Assembly: GCA_018374355.1 (NCBI GenBank)
Contig: JAHAFI010000005.1
Coordinates: 1-64,000, forward strand
Direction of reading: 5' to 3'
DNA from: Clostridiales bacterium
GTDB lineage: Bacteria; Bacillota; Clostridia; Lachnospirales; Lachnospiraceae
Length of the DNA: 64,000 bases
Shown: positions 1-10,270 of the stretch, piece after piece
Layout: each line of letters starts with the position of its first letter
Numbering within the stretch: position 1 is the stretch's first letter
Position numbers and translations under genes: made by a program
Notes under the pieces: model-generated
The model's database searches: none
Told to the model about the DNA's origin: nothing
Seen by the model: only the letters and a program-made list of their open reading frames with translations

Positions 1-50
1 TTTCCTGTTTAATTTTGTGTATATTATACAAAAATCCTCTTAATACCGTA

Positions 51-554
51 TTATTTTACACAGTTCTTCTTGTAAAAATGCAGCACAATTTTTTCCAGAT
101 ACCGTTTCAGCACGATCTGGATCTCTTCTTTTGGATGGATGGGTTTCACCAGAATATTTGCCATACCGCACCGCTTCGCTCCGTATACATCGGTAAAAAG
201 CTGGTCGCCTATAAACAGGGTATCGGAAAGTTCTGTGTGCATCAGTTCCATAGCCCGCAGATAGTTTTTTCTGGACGGCTTGTGGGCATTTTCTATAAAA
301 TGCACCTGTACGTCCCGGTTGAACATGCTTACCCGCTCCAACTGGTTGTTAGAAAGAAGACAGCAGGAAAATCCCAGTTCCTTCAGATGGGCAAACAAAG
401 CTTTCGCCCGGTCATCCGCCGGCGCTCCATGGGGCACCAGCGTATTGTCAATATCAAAAATCAAGCCCCGGTATCCTTTCCGGTACAATCCGTCGAAATC
501 AATTTCGTAGGTAGAATCCATCCATTGATCCGGATAAAATTTTTCAAACAGCAT
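51..554 (-). CDS. yqeG: YqeG-family HAD-superfamily phosphatase
   Basis: 167-residue protein of the HAD IIIA class. The catalytic motif I, DIDNTLVPH, lies near residue 36; SNNQ (motif II-like) is near residue 68 and GDQLFTD (motif III/IV acidic pair) near residue 116. This size and motif order match the YqeG family of Firmicutes, predicted phosphatases of unknown natural substrate (the PTPMT1-like phosphatidylglycerophosphatase role is only proposed). The ATG is preceded by GGAGA at good spacing. It lies 44 bp downstream of the patatin gene on the same strand and probably shares its transcript. Confidence 0.88.
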   Translation of the reverse strand: MLFEKFYPDQWMDSTYEIDFDGLYRKGYRGLIFDIDNTLVPHGAPADDRAKALFAHLKELGFSCCLLSNNQLERVSMFNRDVQVHFIENAHKPSRKNYLRAMELMHTELSDTLFIGDQLFTDVYGAKRCGMANILVKPIHPKEEIQIVLKRYLEKIVLHFYKKNCVK

Positions 555-598
555 CTTTTCTTCTCCGTTCTTTTTATCTTACAGGCGGTTCGAATCCA

Positions 599-1453
599 TC
601 ACCGTTCCAGAAACCATTTCATCCGCTCAAACTCTTCCGCCATTACCTCATAGCCGTGCTGATAGAAGGCTTCCATCCGTTCCAAATCCCGCTCCAGTCT
701 CGCCACCGGCTCCATCTCCGGCCGGATCACGAAAACTTTTCCTTCGCTTTCCCATTGTTCGATGTAGTCCATGGTTCTGTTGTAGATTTTTGCCCGGTTT
801 TTTAAGGCCTTTACCAGATTCGGGTATTTCTTTCCGTATGCCAGCTCGTATACCCTGTTTTTTTTGCTGCTTTCTTTTTTCCGGTAGCCTTTGTTTCTCG
901 TCAGAATAATCACATTCCTGCTGTGTCCTGTCTTTAAGGAACGGATGATGGGCACAGAATCCGCAAGACCTCCGTCCAGATAGGGTTTTCCGTCCACCAT
1001 CACCATCTTGGTCGCAAGGGGCAGGCTGCTGGAAGCCCGGCAGATATCCATCAGCCGTTTCCGGTCCGTTCTCTCACTCAGGTATTCTGCCTTTCCGGTC
1101 AGACAGTTGGTGGCAACCATCTCACAGTGAATCTTCGATTGAAAATAGGTATCGTAATCGAAGGGAAAAATTTCTTCCGGATATTTTTCAAACACCATAT
1201 CCATATCCAACAGGGTATGGGTTCTCAATGTATTTTTTACCGTCACATAGCGGTACTGCTTATCTGTGATAATGCTGCAGTTTTTCATCCTTCCCGGCTG
1301 CCGGGACACGTAACCGGCTGCATTACAGGCTCCCGCCGAGGTTCCCACCACATAGGGCAGATAATATTCCTTCTCCATCAGAAAATCCAGCGCCCCGGCT
1401 GTAAATACTCCCCGGTTTGCACCGCCTTCCAAAACCAGACCTGCTTTTTTCAC
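599..1453 (-). CDS. Patatin-like phospholipase
   Basis: 284-residue patatin-domain lipid acyl hydrolase. Visible are the oxyanion-hole glycine loop LEGGANRGVF (about residue 8), the nucleophile elbow GTSAG (Ser near 40) and the catalytic Asp in DGG (near 161), the Ser-Asp dyad of the family. There is no signal peptide, so it is probably cytosolic, resembling the YjjU/RssA-type bacterial patatins. The start is a GTG at 1453-1451: the only nearby upstream ATG runs into a stop, and GGAGG lies about 10 nt before the GTG. It is 22 bp downstream of the citrate synthase gene, so probably cotranscribed. The substrate is not predictable. Confidence 0.88.
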   Translation of the reverse strand: MKKAGLVLEGGANRGVFTAGALDFLMEKEYYLPYVVGTSAGACNAAGYVSRQPGRMKNCSIITDKQYRYVTVKNTLRTHTLLDMDMVFEKYPEEIFPFDYDTYFQSKIHCEMVATNCLTGKAEYLSERTDRKRLMDICRASSSLPLATKMVMVDGKPYLDGGLADSVPIIRSLKTGHSRNVIILTRNKGYRKKESSKKNRVYELAYGKKYPNLVKALKNRAKIYNRTMDYIEQWESEGKVFVIRPEMEPVARLERDLERMEAFYQHGYEVMAEEFERMKWFLER

Positions 1454-1475
1454 CTTCTCATCTTCCTCCCGTTTT

Positions 1476-2837
1476 TTATCGCTGTGACAGCGTTGTATAA
1501 TCCTCGATGGATTTCACATTCATATAAGCCGGACGGATGATCTTATCCATATTGATCAGCTCTTCCATCCGATGGGCGCTCCAGCCTACGATACGGGCAA
1601 TGGCAAACATCGGGGTAAACAGCTCTGTGGGCAGATCCAACATGCTGTATACAAATCCGCTGTAAAAGTCCACATTGGCGCTTACACCTTTATAAATGTG
1701 GCGTTCTTCCCCAATAATCTGAGGTGCCAGACGTTCCACCATGTTGTACAGGGCAAAATCCTTATCCCTTCCCTTTTCATGGGCAAGCTGTTTTACAAAA
1801 TTCTTAAAGATTTCCGCACGGGGATCGGAAATGGAGTAAACTGCATGACCCATTCCGTAAATCAAACCTTTCCTGTCAAAGGCTTCCCTGTTAAGAAGCC
1901 TGCGAAGATAGGTTCCCACTTCCTCCTCATCGGACCAATCCCTGACTTCCTTCTTCATATCTTCAAACATTCTGACTACCTTGATATTGGCTCCGCCGTG
2001 TTTCGGTCCTTTCAGGGAACCGAGGGCAGCAGCAACCGCTGAATAGGTGTCTGTACCGGAGGAGGTTACCACATGAGTCGTAAATGTGGAGTTATTACCA
2101 CCGCCGTGTTCCATATGAAGCACCAGCGCCAGATCCAGAATCGTAGCCTCCAGCTTCGTATATTTTTTATCCGGACGAAGCATCCGGAGAATATTTTCCG
2201 CTACGGACAGCTCCGGACTGGGATTGTGGATATATAAGCTTTTCCCCTGAATATAATGGTTATACGCATGATATCCGTAAACGGAAAGCATGGGGAATAC
2301 ACTGATCATATTCAGGCACTGCCTGAGTACATTTGGCAGAGAGGTATCGTCTGCATTGTCATCGTAAGCATATAAGGTCAGAACACTTCTGGAAAGGGTG
2401 TTCATCATGTCCCTTGCAGGCGCCTTCATAATGACGTCACGCACAAAATTTGTGGGCAGAGAACGCTGGGCCGCCAGAATTGCCTTAAATTCCTGCAGTT
2501 CCTTCTCATTGGGAAGCTTGCCGAACAGCAGCAGGTACGCAACCTCTTCAAATCCATATCTCTGTTCCTTCAGAAATCCATCGGTCAGCTCATGGATATC
2601 GTACCCGCGATAGTACAGTCTTCCCTCACAGGGAACTGTTTTTCCATCCACCACTTCACTGGAATGAATCGATGAAATCTGTGTCAGCCCTGCCAGCACT
2701 CCCTTACCATTGATATCACGCAGTCCCTTTTTTACATCATATTTCTGATAAAGGGATGTATCCATCTTTCCGTTTCCAAGACAGATCTCTGTCAGGGCTT
2801 CCATCTCCGGTGTAACCTGTGTTTTAAAATCAGCCAT
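1476..2837 (-). CDS. gltA: Citrate synthase
   Basis: 453-residue citrate synthase condensing oxaloacetate with acetyl-CoA. The fold-specific motifs LYYRGYDIHEL (residue ~75), LHMEHGGGNNSTFTTHVV (~240), KGPKHGGANIKVV and MGHAVYSISDPRA (~330) carry the catalytic His-His-Asp triad. It resembles the long citrate synthase/methylcitrate synthase type of Clostridia. I chose the ATG at 2837 (MADFKTQ) rather than one 13 codons upstream because AGGAGG lies 9 nt before it. No aconitase or isocitrate dehydrogenase is nearby. A promoter with TTGTAA-17-TATAAT lies upstream. Confidence 0.95.
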   Translation of the reverse strand: MADFKTQVTPEMEALTEICLGNGKMDTSLYQKYDVKKGLRDINGKGVLAGLTQISSIHSSEVVDGKTVPCEGRLYYRGYDIHELTDGFLKEQRYGFEEVAYLLLFGKLPNEKELQEFKAILAAQRSLPTNFVRDVIMKAPARDMMNTLSRSVLTLYAYDDNADDTSLPNVLRQCLNMISVFPMLSVYGYHAYNHYIQGKSLYIHNPSPELSVAENILRMLRPDKKYTKLEATILDLALVLHMEHGGGNNSTFTTHVVTSSGTDTYSAVAAALGSLKGPKHGGANIKVVRMFEDMKKEVRDWSDEEEVGTYLRRLLNREAFDRKGLIYGMGHAVYSISDPRAEIFKNFVKQLAHEKGRDKDFALYNMVERLAPQIIGEERHIYKGVSANVDFYSGFVYSMLDLPTELFTPMFAIARIVGWSAHRMEELINMDKIIRPAYMNVKSIEDYTTLSQR

Positions 2838-2924
2838 ACTACATTCCTCCTGTTTCCCAATATTCCAATCCTTCATCGATTGGCCGAATCAACGATACGT
2901 TCAAAAATTCAATAGTTCTCTTTT

Positions 2925-2953
2925 ATTATACCGATTTCTGCCAATTGTTACAA
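2925..2953 (-). promoter_or_regulatory. Promoter of citrate synthase gene
   Basis: On the minus strand a TTGTAA -35 (2948-2953) and a perfect TATAAT -10 (2925-2930) are separated by 17 bp, about 90 bp upstream of the citrate synthase start. This fits a vegetative sigma-A promoter; it is inferred from sequence only. Confidence 0.6.
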
Positions 2954-2976
2954 TATTCAAAATCTTAAAAAAAAAT

Positions 2977-3016
2977 GAACAAAAAGAGACCGGCTCTGAA
3001 ATATTCCAAAGCCGGC
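2977..3016 (-). terminator. Intrinsic terminator after rhaA
   Basis: Inverted arms CCGGCTTTG and CAGAGCCGG (one mismatch, loop of 8) are followed on the minus strand by TCTCTTTTTG. It lies 25 bp past the rhaA stop codon, separating the rhamnose genes from the citrate synthase promoter. Confidence 0.75.
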
Positions 3017-3040
3017 CCGTTTTTCTTACCTGAATTTCTT

Positions 3041-4297
3041 TTATTTTCGCTGAAGCTGTACCTCTTTTTCGTACTTTTCCACTTCCCTGAACCATTCCTC
3101 CCGTACCGGAACCCCGTTGCTCTCACAGAAACAATCCCAGACTGCCCCGAAGGGATAGGTTTTGATTTCTTCCTGCAGCATCATCAGCTCGGTAAAACGG
3201 TTAGTATCCTGCAGCTCCTTCATTTTTTTGTTTGGTGATACCAGCGCATATAGCAGCGCCTTCTGCATATTTCTCATACCCACTGTCCATGCAGAAACCC
3301 GGTTAATGCTTGCATCAAAGAAATCCAAAGCCAAAAGCACCCGATCCAAAGCATCATTTCTCACGATTTCCTTTGCGATTTCCCTTGTCTCATCATCGAA
3401 AAGAACCACATGGTCACTGTCCCAGCGGACCGGACGGGTTACATGAAGCGCAATCCTGTCATTGAACAGCAGCATGGATGGAATCTTGTCCGATACCACC
3501 TCTGTGGGATGGTAGTGTCCATTGTCCATCAGGCTTAAAATCCCGTTTTTCGCCGCATAGTTGACGGTAAATTCACTGGAACCTACGGTATAGGATTCCA
3601 TACCGATACCAAACACTTTTGATTCCAGACACACCAGAACCTTCTCCCTGTCATAATCCACTGACAGAATCTGATCCAGAGAATCCTTAAATCTGGCTCT
3701 CGGTCCCAGACGGTCAGCCGGAATATCCTTGTATCCGTCAGGAATCCAGATGTTCATCGCACAGGGCTGTCCCAGCTCTTCGGCAAAATACTGGGAAATG
3801 CGGATGCACGCTTTGCCGTGTTCAATCCAGAAACGGCGTGTTTCTTCGTCCGGACTTGACAGAGTCAGGCCGTCTTTCACCTTATCATGGGAAAAATAGG
3901 TGGGGTTAAAATCCAGTCCCAGCCCTCTTTCTTTTGCAAATTCCACCCATTTTTTGAAATGTTTCGGCTCCAGCTTGTCCCGGTCCGCAAATTCTCCCTC
4001 TTCAAAAATCGCATAGTTTGCATGAAGGTTCAGCTTATGTTTTCCCGGAACCAGACTGAGCACCTTGTCGATGTCTGCCATCAGTTCCCCCGGTGTCCTT
4101 GCCTTTCCCGGATAATCTCCGGTGGTCTGGATTCCTCCGGTCAAAGGTCCGTCATGGTCAAATCCCGTCACATCATCCCCCTGCCAGCAGTGCATGGAAA
4201 TGGGGATGTTTCTCAGGGTTTCCAGTGCCTGATCCGTATCTACCCCCAGCCCGGCGTATAATTCTTTTGCCGCTTCATATCTTTCTTGATTTGTCAT
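3041..4297 (-). CDS. rhaA: L-rhamnose isomerase
   Basis: 418 residues, almost the length of E. coli RhaA (419). It converts L-rhamnose to L-rhamnulose in the cytosol. The N-terminus carries the diagnostic [15 protein letters not shown]; the metal-binding segments are visible as [24 protein letters not shown] and [12 protein letters not shown], followed by [11 protein letters not shown]. The start has GGGGGAAATAAGAG upstream. It overlaps the last codon of rhaB by 4 bp, so the two are translationally coupled, in the order rhaB-rhaA. No rhaD-type rhamnulose-phosphate aldolase is adjacent; the class II aldolase at 13489-14232 may serve here. Confidence 0.97.
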   Translation of the reverse strand: MTNQERYEAAKELYAGLGVDTDQALETLRNIPISMHCWQGDDVTGFDHDGPLTGGIQTTGDYPGKARTPGELMADIDKVLSLVPGKHKLNLHANYAIFEEGEFADRDKLEPKHFKKWVEFAKERGLGLDFNPTYFSHDKVKDGLTLSSPDEETRRFWIEHGKACIRISQYFAEELGQPCAMNIWIPDGYKDIPADRLGPRARFKDSLDQILSVDYDREKVLVCLESKVFGIGMESYTVGSSEFTVNYAAKNGILSLMDNGHYHPTEVVSDKIPSMLLFNDRIALHVTRPVRWDSDHVVLFDDETREIAKEIVRNDALDRVLLALDFFDASINRVSAWTVGMRNMQKALLYALVSPNKKMKELQDTNRFTELMMLQEEIKTYPFGAVWDCFCESNGVPVREEWFREVEKYEKEVQLQRK

Positions 4298-5706
4298 CTC
4301 TTATTTCCCCCTGTTATTTTGATATTAAAGGATTCGTGAATCACATCTCTCGCTTCTTCAACTTTAGAAAATTCTCCTGCCCTCAGCATCTGGGCGGTAA
4401 GATTTCCAATGGCGGTAGCCTCCGTAGGACCTGCGTGAACCTCTTTCTTCGTTGCCTTTGCGGTCAGTTCGTTCAGATACGAAGCATTTGCCCCTCCCCC
4501 TACGATATGAATTCTTCCGAAGGTACGGCCCGCCATCTCTTCCAGTTCCTTCGCTGTAGCTGCATAGCATTCCGCCAGACTGGCGTAAATCACCGTTGCA
4601 AGCTCACCTAAAGTTTCCGGAACCGGCTGTCCGCTCTCCCTGCAGGCTGCCTTCACTTCTTCTGTCATGTTCTCCGGAGCAAGGAACCGGTTGTCATTGA
4701 CATCCACTCTTGAAGGGAAATCCTTTGCCTCTTCCGCCATGGCACAGATTTCTCCAAAATTGTAGGCATCGTCGTACTCATGACGCACCGACTGGATCAT
4801 CCAGAGTCCCATGATATTTTTCAGATAGCGGAAACGGTAATCGTATCCGCCCTCATTCGTCAGATTCAGATCGCTGCTTCGTTTGGAGCAGTCCGCCTCC
4901 ATACGCTCGATTCCCATCAGGGACCAAGTACCGGAGCTGATATAGATAAAATCATCATCATTTGCAGGAACCGCCAGTACAGCGGAACCTGTGTCGTGAG
5001 TTGCCGGAACCACTACGTCCAGATTGAATCCCACTTCCCGTTGTACTTCCTCGGTGAGTCCTCCCAGATTGGTTCCCGGCACCACAACCTCCCGAAACAT
5101 CTCTTTGTTGTAGCCCAGAAGCTCGATCAGTTCGTAATCCCATTTTTTTGTGACGGGACTGATCAACTGGCCTGTCGTGGCCTCGGTATACTCATTTACC
5201 TTCTTTCCCGTCAGACGGAAATGGAAATAGTCTGGAACAAACAGCAGGGTTTTTGCCGCCTCCATATACTCCGGGTGATTCTGCTTCACTGCCATCAACT
5301 GATAAATGGTGTTGAAAACAGCTTTCTGGATGCCTGTTCTGGCATAGAGATCCTCCTGACTAATCTTTTCGTATACCTTTTCATCCATGCCATTGTTTCT
5401 TTTATCACGATAGCCAACGGCATTTCCCAGCATCCTGTCATTTTCATCCAGCAGGACAAAATCCACGCCCCATGTATCGACTCCCATACTTACCGGGATT
5501 TTCCCCAGTTCTCTGCATTTTTTCATGCCGGCGATGATTTCACCGTACAGACGGTCCACCTCCCAGCAAAGCTCTCCATCTTTTTTTACCATCCCATTGG
5601 AAAAGCGGTATACTTCTTCCAACTGCATTTTTCCGTTTTCCATCCAGCCCAAAATGTGACGTCCGCTGGAGGCACCGATATCTACTGCAAGATAATATGT
5701 ATTCAT
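4294..5706 (-). CDS. rhaB: Rhamnulokinase (FGGY family)
   Basis: 470-residue FGGY carbohydrate kinase that phosphorylates L-rhamnulose at C1. Seen are the N-terminal ATP-site loop [10 protein letters not shown], the substrate-side [13 protein letters not shown], the [11 protein letters not shown] segment (residue ~240), the SSGTWSLMG motif and the C-terminal adenine-site [14 protein letters not shown]. Together with the coupled rhaA these identify it as rhamnulokinase rather than xylulokinase or fuculokinase. RBS AAGGAGACCGCTC precedes the ATG. It is divergent from fucU across a 314-bp spacer. Confidence 0.96.
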   Translation of the reverse strand: MNTYYLAVDIGASSGRHILGWMENGKMQLEEVYRFSNGMVKKDGELCWEVDRLYGEIIAGMKKCRELGKIPVSMGVDTWGVDFVLLDENDRMLGNAVGYRDKRNNGMDEKVYEKISQEDLYARTGIQKAVFNTIYQLMAVKQNHPEYMEAAKTLLFVPDYFHFRLTGKKVNEYTEATTGQLISPVTKKWDYELIELLGYNKEMFREVVVPGTNLGGLTEEVQREVGFNLDVVVPATHDTGSAVLAVPANDDDFIYISSGTWSLMGIERMEADCSKRSSDLNLTNEGGYDYRFRYLKNIMGLWMIQSVRHEYDDAYNFGEICAMAEEAKDFPSRVDVNDNRFLAPENMTEEVKAACRESGQPVPETLGELATVIYASLAECYAATAKELEEMAGRTFGRIHIVGGGANASYLNELTAKATKKEVHAGPTEATAIGNLTAQMLRAGEFSKVEEARDVIHESFNIKITGGNKR

Positions 5707-6020
5707 GAGCGGTCTCCTTTTTATATTCTCTTTTGCACTCTTTATTTTTTCCTGTTAAATGGTATTTTATCTGATTTTTCGGATATTGGGAAGCACCTGA
5801 TTTGCAAAGAGATATGTCCTTATTTGCAGTTTGTTACAGCTTATGCAAGGCTGTCTGTCGGAAAGGCTTATCCTTACCTTCGAAACCCTCCGTCACCCTT
5901 CACAAAAAAACTATTGTCTTCTCCATGATTTTGTTCTATGCTTGTTATATTGGAAAATACGTAACTCTGAAGGATAGCTTTCCAAATAGCTGCGAAAATA
6001 CCTGACGAAAGGAGACTGTT
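5707..6020. other. Divergent intergenic region rhaB/fucU
   Basis: 314 bp between two divergent deoxysugar genes. It should hold both promoters and any rhamnose operator, but I find no -35/-10 pair I would defend. I see no gene, RNA or strong hairpin in it. Confidence 0.5.
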
Positions 6021-6464
6021 ATGTTAAAAGGAATTCCTCAGATTTTATCCCCTGAATTATTGAAAGTGCTGTGTGAAATGGGGCACAGTGACCGTCTGGT
6101 GATCTCCGACGGAAATTTCCCGGCAGAATCTATGGGAAAAAATGCCATTGTCATCCGTTGTGACGGACATGGGGTTCCGGAACTTCTGGACGCGATCCTG
6201 AAATTATTTCCTCTGGATACTTATGTGGAAAAACCTGTAAATCTCATGGAGGTCATGCCCGGCGATCACGTAGAAACCCCGATTTGGGACACCTACAAAG
6301 AAATCGTCGCAAAATACGACGATCGGGGAGCTGATGCAATCGGTAATTTTGAAAGATTTGCGTTCTACGAGGAGGCAAAAACCGCCTATGCGATCATTGC
6401 CACAGGGGAGAAAGCTCTGTATGCCAATATTATGCTTCAGAAGGGTGTTGTTGTGGACGAGTAA
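6021..6464 (+). CDS. fucU: L-fucose mutarotase (RbsD/FucU family)
   Basis: 147-residue RbsD/FucU-family protein that interconverts the anomers of L-fucose (and other pyranoses) before isomerisation. The family signature MGHSDRLVISDGNFP (residue ~20), with the conserved His and Asp, and the C-terminal AIIATGEKALYANIMLQKG are present. The length favours FucU (about 140) over RbsD (about 131). AAAGGAG lies 7 nt before the ATG. It stands alone, transcribed away from rhaB, and ends in a strong terminator. fucI is 1 kb away on the opposite strand, so the fucose genes here are not one operon. Confidence 0.93.
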   Translation: MLKGIPQILSPELLKVLCEMGHSDRLVISDGNFPAESMGKNAIVIRCDGHGVPELLDAILKLFPLDTYVEKPVNLMEVMPGDHVETPIWDTYKEIVAKYDDRGADAIGNFERFAFYEEAKTAYAIIATGEKALYANIMLQKGVVVDE

Positions 6465-6472
6465 AAACTAAC

Positions 6473-6519
6473 GGCCGGAATGCAGCATGGAAAACCTTTT
6501 GCTGCCCCGGCCATTTTTT
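6473..6519 (+). terminator. Intrinsic terminator after fucU
   Basis: GGCCGG...TGCAGCA pairs with TGCTGC...CCGGCC and is followed by ATTTTTTA. The T-run reaches the stop codon of the convergent GDPD gene. Confidence 0.8.
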
Positions 6520-7246
6520 ATATCTTTCCTTTTTTCTTCAACTCCTGCGCTATATCCGGATAATTGGTGAAAATTCCGTCCACCTTCCACTCTGCCATCT
6601 GTTTCATCCGTTTTTTCCGGTTCACGGTCCATACGTTGACTCCGATCCCCTGTCTGTGGCATTCCTCCACCATTTCCTTCGTCAGATACTCCTTGTCCGG
6701 ATGGTAGTATTCCATCTGATTGTCTTTTGCGAACTGTCCCATGTTATCCATTCTGGTCTCCATCAGAAATCCCATGGGAATGCGAGGCATCATCTGTCTG
6801 CACTTCAACATAGACACCAGATTAAAAGATGAGAGGAGAACCTTTTCTTCCATCTGAAATTCCCTGATCAGTTCCATAACCTTTTCTTCCAGATGGCGAT
6901 AATAATATACACTGTTTTTCAGTTCAATATTTGTGAAAACTCCTCTTTCTTTTGCCCACTCCAGATATTCGCGGAGGGTTGGTATCTTCTGAAATTCAAA
7001 CATCCCCGGAAATTTACCGCAGCAGTCAAACCGGCACAGTTCTTCATAAGTGTAATCCCTGATATAACCTTTTGCGTTTGTAGTGCGGTCAACCTTCTCA
7101 TCGTGCATGATGACGACAACCCCATCCTTTGTCAGTTGGACATCCAGCTCAATACCGTCGCATCCCGCTTCATAGGCTTTTTGAAATGCCAGCATGGTAT
7201 TTTCCGGATACATCCCGCTGAATCCTCTGTGTGCAAATATTTTCAT
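6518..7246 (-). CDS. Glycerophosphodiester phosphodiesterase
   Basis: 242-residue GDPD-family TIM-barrel enzyme hydrolysing glycerophosphodiesters to glycerol 3-phosphate and an alcohol. The active site is clear: FAHRGFSGMYPENTMLAF at the N-terminus (HRG and EN), GCDGIELDVQLTKDG (metal Glu and Asp) and VIMHDEKVDRTTN (second His). It has no signal peptide, so it is a cytosolic form like UgpQ, and contains the typical late WTVN and GIFTNYPD strands. RBS GGGAGAGG precedes the ATG. It appears to be a single-gene unit with its own promoter. Confidence 0.95.
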   Translation of the reverse strand: MKIFAHRGFSGMYPENTMLAFQKAYEAGCDGIELDVQLTKDGVVVIMHDEKVDRTTNAKGYIRDYTYEELCRFDCCGKFPGMFEFQKIPTLREYLEWAKERGVFTNIELKNSVYYYRHLEEKVMELIREFQMEEKVLLSSFNLVSMLKCRQMMPRIPMGFLMETRMDNMGQFAKDNQMEYYHPDKEYLTKEMVEECHRQGIGVNVWTVNRKKRMKQMAEWKVDGIFTNYPDIAQELKKKGKI

Positions 7247-7346
7247 ATAGCCTCTCCCGCTTTCTGTTTTAATTTGAAACTGTTCAGGACTCTGTTTTCA
7301 TAGCCACAAATCAGCCTCCTGAACAGCTACATTTTATCTATCTGTT

Positions 7347-7375
7347 ATTATAGAACAGATTATTTTGATATACAA
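7347..7375 (-). promoter_or_regulatory. Promoter of GDPD gene
   Basis: Minus strand TTGTAT (7370-7375), 17 bp, TATAAT (7347-7352), about 100 bp upstream of the GDPD start. The transcript would carry a 10-bp inverted repeat, CTGTTCAGGA (7280-7289) with TCCTGAACAG (7317-7326), in its 5' leader. Confidence 0.55.
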
Positions 7376-7390
7376 TGAAAATCTATGTAA

Positions 7391-7426
7391 AAAATCCCCC
7401 GGGAGTTCCTGTACCCGGAGGATTTT
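7391..7426 (-). terminator. Intrinsic terminator after fucI
   Basis: Arms AAAATCCTCCGGG and CCCGGGGGATTTT (minus strand) form a long stem flanked by A and T runs, 17 bp downstream of the fucI stop. Confidence 0.8.
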
Positions 7427-7442
7427 TTCCATTATTCACCTC

Positions 7443-9239
7443 TTATTTATACAAAGGCCCGTAAGTCTGACACGCTCTGTAGTCTGCGCCTTCTTTGTCC
7501 ATACCAAAGGCATTCCATGCGGTCGGGCGGAAAATCTTTTCTTCCGGAACGTTGTGCATACAAACCGGGATTCTCAGCATGGAGCACATGGTAATCAGAT
7601 CTGCACCGATGTGTCCGTAGGAAATAGCCCCGTGGTTTGCGCCCCAGTTGTTCATTACATCGTAAGCGGATTTGAAAGCGCCTTCCCCTGTGCATCTTGG
7701 AGTAAACCATGTACATGGCCATGTGGGATTTGTTCTTTCCATCAAAGTATCTGAAACCTCATCCGGAAGCTGAACCGTCCAACCTTCTGCAATCTGAAGC
7801 ACCGGACCCAGACCTTTCACCAGATTCAGGCGAATCATGGTAACCGGCATTTCTGCTCTTGTGGTAAAGTGTGAAGAGAATCCGCCTCCCCGGAAATTAT
7901 CAAATCCGGCTTCACACCAAACGGTGGCATCTGTCATCTTCTTGATGTCATCTTCGGTTACCTCCCACCACTGTTTCATGATTGCATTTCCGTCTTCATC
8001 CTTACATTCTCCGCAGGCATCCAGACAGGCAGCGCCGGAGTTCAAAAGGTGGATCACACCGCCGTTTTCTTTTGCACGGCCTTCAAATTCATATCCCGTC
8101 ACTCTCTTTGTTGCTTCCGGTGACCAGAAAGTACGGACATCCGCAAAAATCTGCGCGCGGTTTGTAAGCAGCTTACAAAACAGCATACCCAGACCGTTCA
8201 GGATATCATTTTCCGTAGCTAAAACCATGGGCTCTTTTTTGCCTTCAAAATCAAAGGAAGAGTTTAAGATTGCTTCCGGATAGTCACAGTTTGGCCAGTG
8301 GTCTGTCCACTGACGCTGTCCCTGAAATCCTGCACAGATTGCGTTGTGTCCAACCATTTCCTCCTCAAAGCCTTCCGGCAGATTTGGATTTCCCTGCATC
8401 AGATCTTTGATGATACAGTACATCTTGATGGTAAATTCCCACTGTTTGTCCTTTTCTTCACGATTGAATTTTACGAAATCCGGATTGTCGTCACGGCCTT
8501 CTTTACAGTGTTCCCGTGTCCATGCCAGAGCTCTTTCGTACTCGTCTTTGTTATAGATGCCCTCTTCCATACGCCGGAGAATCTCCACTTCATCCACGGA
8601 TTCCACACGAAGTCCCAGATAGTCTTCCATAAATGCCTGATCCATGATGGAACCGCCGATTCCCATACAGACGGAACCGATCTGAAGATAAGATTTGCCG
8701 CGCATAGTTGCCACAGCTACAGCCGCCCGGCCGAACCGGAGAAGCTTTTCTTTTACGTCTTCCTGAATATCTGTCACTTCATCCCTGTCCTGAACCTCAT
8801 GTCCGTAAATGCCAAATGCCGGAAGCCCTTTCTGTGCATGGGTCGCAAGAACAGATGCCAGATATACTGCACCCGGTCTTTCTGTTCCGTTGAAGCCCCA
8901 TACACCTTTGATGGTATGGGGATCCATATCCATAGTCTCGGAACCGTAGCACCAGCATGCTGCAACGGTCAGAGTAATATCAACGCCCTCTCTGCGGAAT
9001 TTTTCCGCACAGGCAGCGGATTCGGTCACCCGTCCGATGGAGGAATCCGCAATCACAACTTTTACCGGTTCTCCATTGGAATAACGAAGATTTTCCTCAA
9101 ATAATTTTTTTGCAGCCTGTGCCAGCGCCATAGTCTGGTCTTCCAAAGATTCTCTGAGCTTCATAGGCCCGCGTCTGCCGTCAATTGCAGGTCTGATTCC
9201 GATTACCGGATAACTGCCGATCAATCTGCTCTCTGCCAT
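7443..9239 (-). CDS. fucI: L-fucose isomerase
   Basis: 598 residues, close to E. coli FucI (591). It isomerises L-fucose to L-fuculose (and often D-arabinose) using Mn2+. Recognisable segments are [15 protein letters not shown] at the N-terminus, [41 protein letters not shown], the metal-site [11 protein letters not shown] and the C-terminal [16 protein letters not shown] with the metal His. AGGAGG precedes the ATG at 11 nt. It is divergent from an AraC-type regulator (9419-10267), the likely controller. Downstream kinase and aldolase genes are absent here; fucA sits 4 kb away. Confidence 0.97.
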   Translation of the reverse strand: MAESRLIGSYPVIGIRPAIDGRRGPMKLRESLEDQTMALAQAAKKLFEENLRYSNGEPVKVVIADSSIGRVTESAACAEKFRREGVDITLTVAACWCYGSETMDMDPHTIKGVWGFNGTERPGAVYLASVLATHAQKGLPAFGIYGHEVQDRDEVTDIQEDVKEKLLRFGRAAVAVATMRGKSYLQIGSVCMGIGGSIMDQAFMEDYLGLRVESVDEVEILRRMEEGIYNKDEYERALAWTREHCKEGRDDNPDFVKFNREEKDKQWEFTIKMYCIIKDLMQGNPNLPEGFEEEMVGHNAICAGFQGQRQWTDHWPNCDYPEAILNSSFDFEGKKEPMVLATENDILNGLGMLFCKLLTNRAQIFADVRTFWSPEATKRVTGYEFEGRAKENGGVIHLLNSGAACLDACGECKDEDGNAIMKQWWEVTEDDIKKMTDATVWCEAGFDNFRGGGFSSHFTTRAEMPVTMIRLNLVKGLGPVLQIAEGWTVQLPDEVSDTLMERTNPTWPCTWFTPRCTGEGAFKSAYDVMNNWGANHGAISYGHIGADLITMCSMLRIPVCMHNVPEEKIFRPTAWNAFGMDKEGADYRACQTYGPLYK

Positions 9240-9418
9240 AATACAAGTACCTCCTGAATTTACATTTTACGTTTCTTTCCGGCATCTTATATGCCGCTCA
9301 ATACTTGAATTATACTACTGTTCTTTTGATTCTTCTCGTGTTATAATGGCAAAAAGTAGGACAATATTCACCTTTTCTATCTTTTCATCATTTTTCCGGA
9401 AACAGGGAGGGGATTTCT

Positions 9419-10267
9419 ATGCAATATTACAACTTCAGCGAAAATAAGCAGAGGGGAACCTTTGACTTTCCCTTTGAATTTTACCATATCGATACCGCAC
9501 ATCCCCGGTACGTGATGGCATACCACTGGCATGTAGAGTATGAGATCATCCGTATTCTGGAAGGTTCTCTTCATGTCACTCTGGACGAAAAAAATTTCAC
9601 TGCAAATGCAGGAGATCTTGTGATTATAAACAGCGGCATCCTTCATTCCGGCGAACCCAACGACTGCATTTACCAGTGTATCGTATTTGATATGAATGCT
9701 TTTCTGAAAAATAATCCCCGGTGCGGTGCATTTATCCAGCAGATTATCGATCATTCCGCTTTCGTCTATCATCATTTCACACCGGAGGATGTATCGGTTC
9801 ACCGGATTATTTGGAATGTGTTCGACGCTATGGACAACAAAAAAAATGGCTATGAACTGATTGTTTTTGGTGAGCTGTATCATTTCTTTGGCGTGATTTT
9901 CAGCGAAAAACTGTATTTTGCGGAAGATCCGCAAAACAGAAGAGATTATAAAAAAATCATGCAGTTGAAAAAAGCGCTGGATTTTATGGAAGCCCATTAC
10001 CGTTCTCCCCTGACGCTGGAGCAGCTTTCCGCCTCTGTCAATATGTCCCCGAAATATTTCTGCCGTTTTTTCTATCAAATGACCCATCGGACACCCATTG
10101 ATTACCTGAATCACCACCGTATCGAACATGCAAGCTATCAATTGGCCACCACGGATATTTCCGTTACGGACGCCGCCTATAGCTGCGGCTTTAATGATCT
10201 GAGTTATTTTATCAAAACCTACAAACGTTATACCGGGACAACTCCCGGAAAAGCGAAAAAACGATAG
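9419..10267 (+). CDS. AraC-family regulator, probably of fucI
   Basis: 282 residues: an N-terminal cupin sugar-sensing domain (residues ~20-130, with HWHVEYEIIRILEG and the second cupin motif GDLVIINSGILHSG) and a C-terminal double HTH (residues ~180-280: LTLEQLSASVNMSPKYFCRFF and ISVTDAAYSCGFNDLSYF). This is the standard layout of sugar-responsive AraC activators. The start has GGGAGGGG 7 nt upstream. Divergence from fucI across 179 bp suggests it senses fucose or a fucosylated glycan, an inference from position only. Its stop lies 3 bp from the convergent recQ stop, without a terminator between. Confidence 0.9.
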   Translation: MQYYNFSENKQRGTFDFPFEFYHIDTAHPRYVMAYHWHVEYEIIRILEGSLHVTLDEKNFTANAGDLVIINSGILHSGEPNDCIYQCIVFDMNAFLKNNPRCGAFIQQIIDHSAFVYHHFTPEDVSVHRIIWNVFDAMDNKKNGYELIVFGELYHFFGVIFSEKLYFAEDPQNRRDYKKIMQLKKALDFMEAHYRSPLTLEQLSASVNMSPKYFCRFFYQMTHRTPIDYLNHHRIEHASYQLATTDISVTDAAYSCGFNDLSYFIKTYKRYTGTTPGKAKKR

Positions 10268-10270
10268 CTA

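Noticed and set aside
4780..5928. Plus-strand frame of about 380 codons ahead of fucU
   Set aside because: Antisense to rhaB; no ribosome site or recognisable motif.
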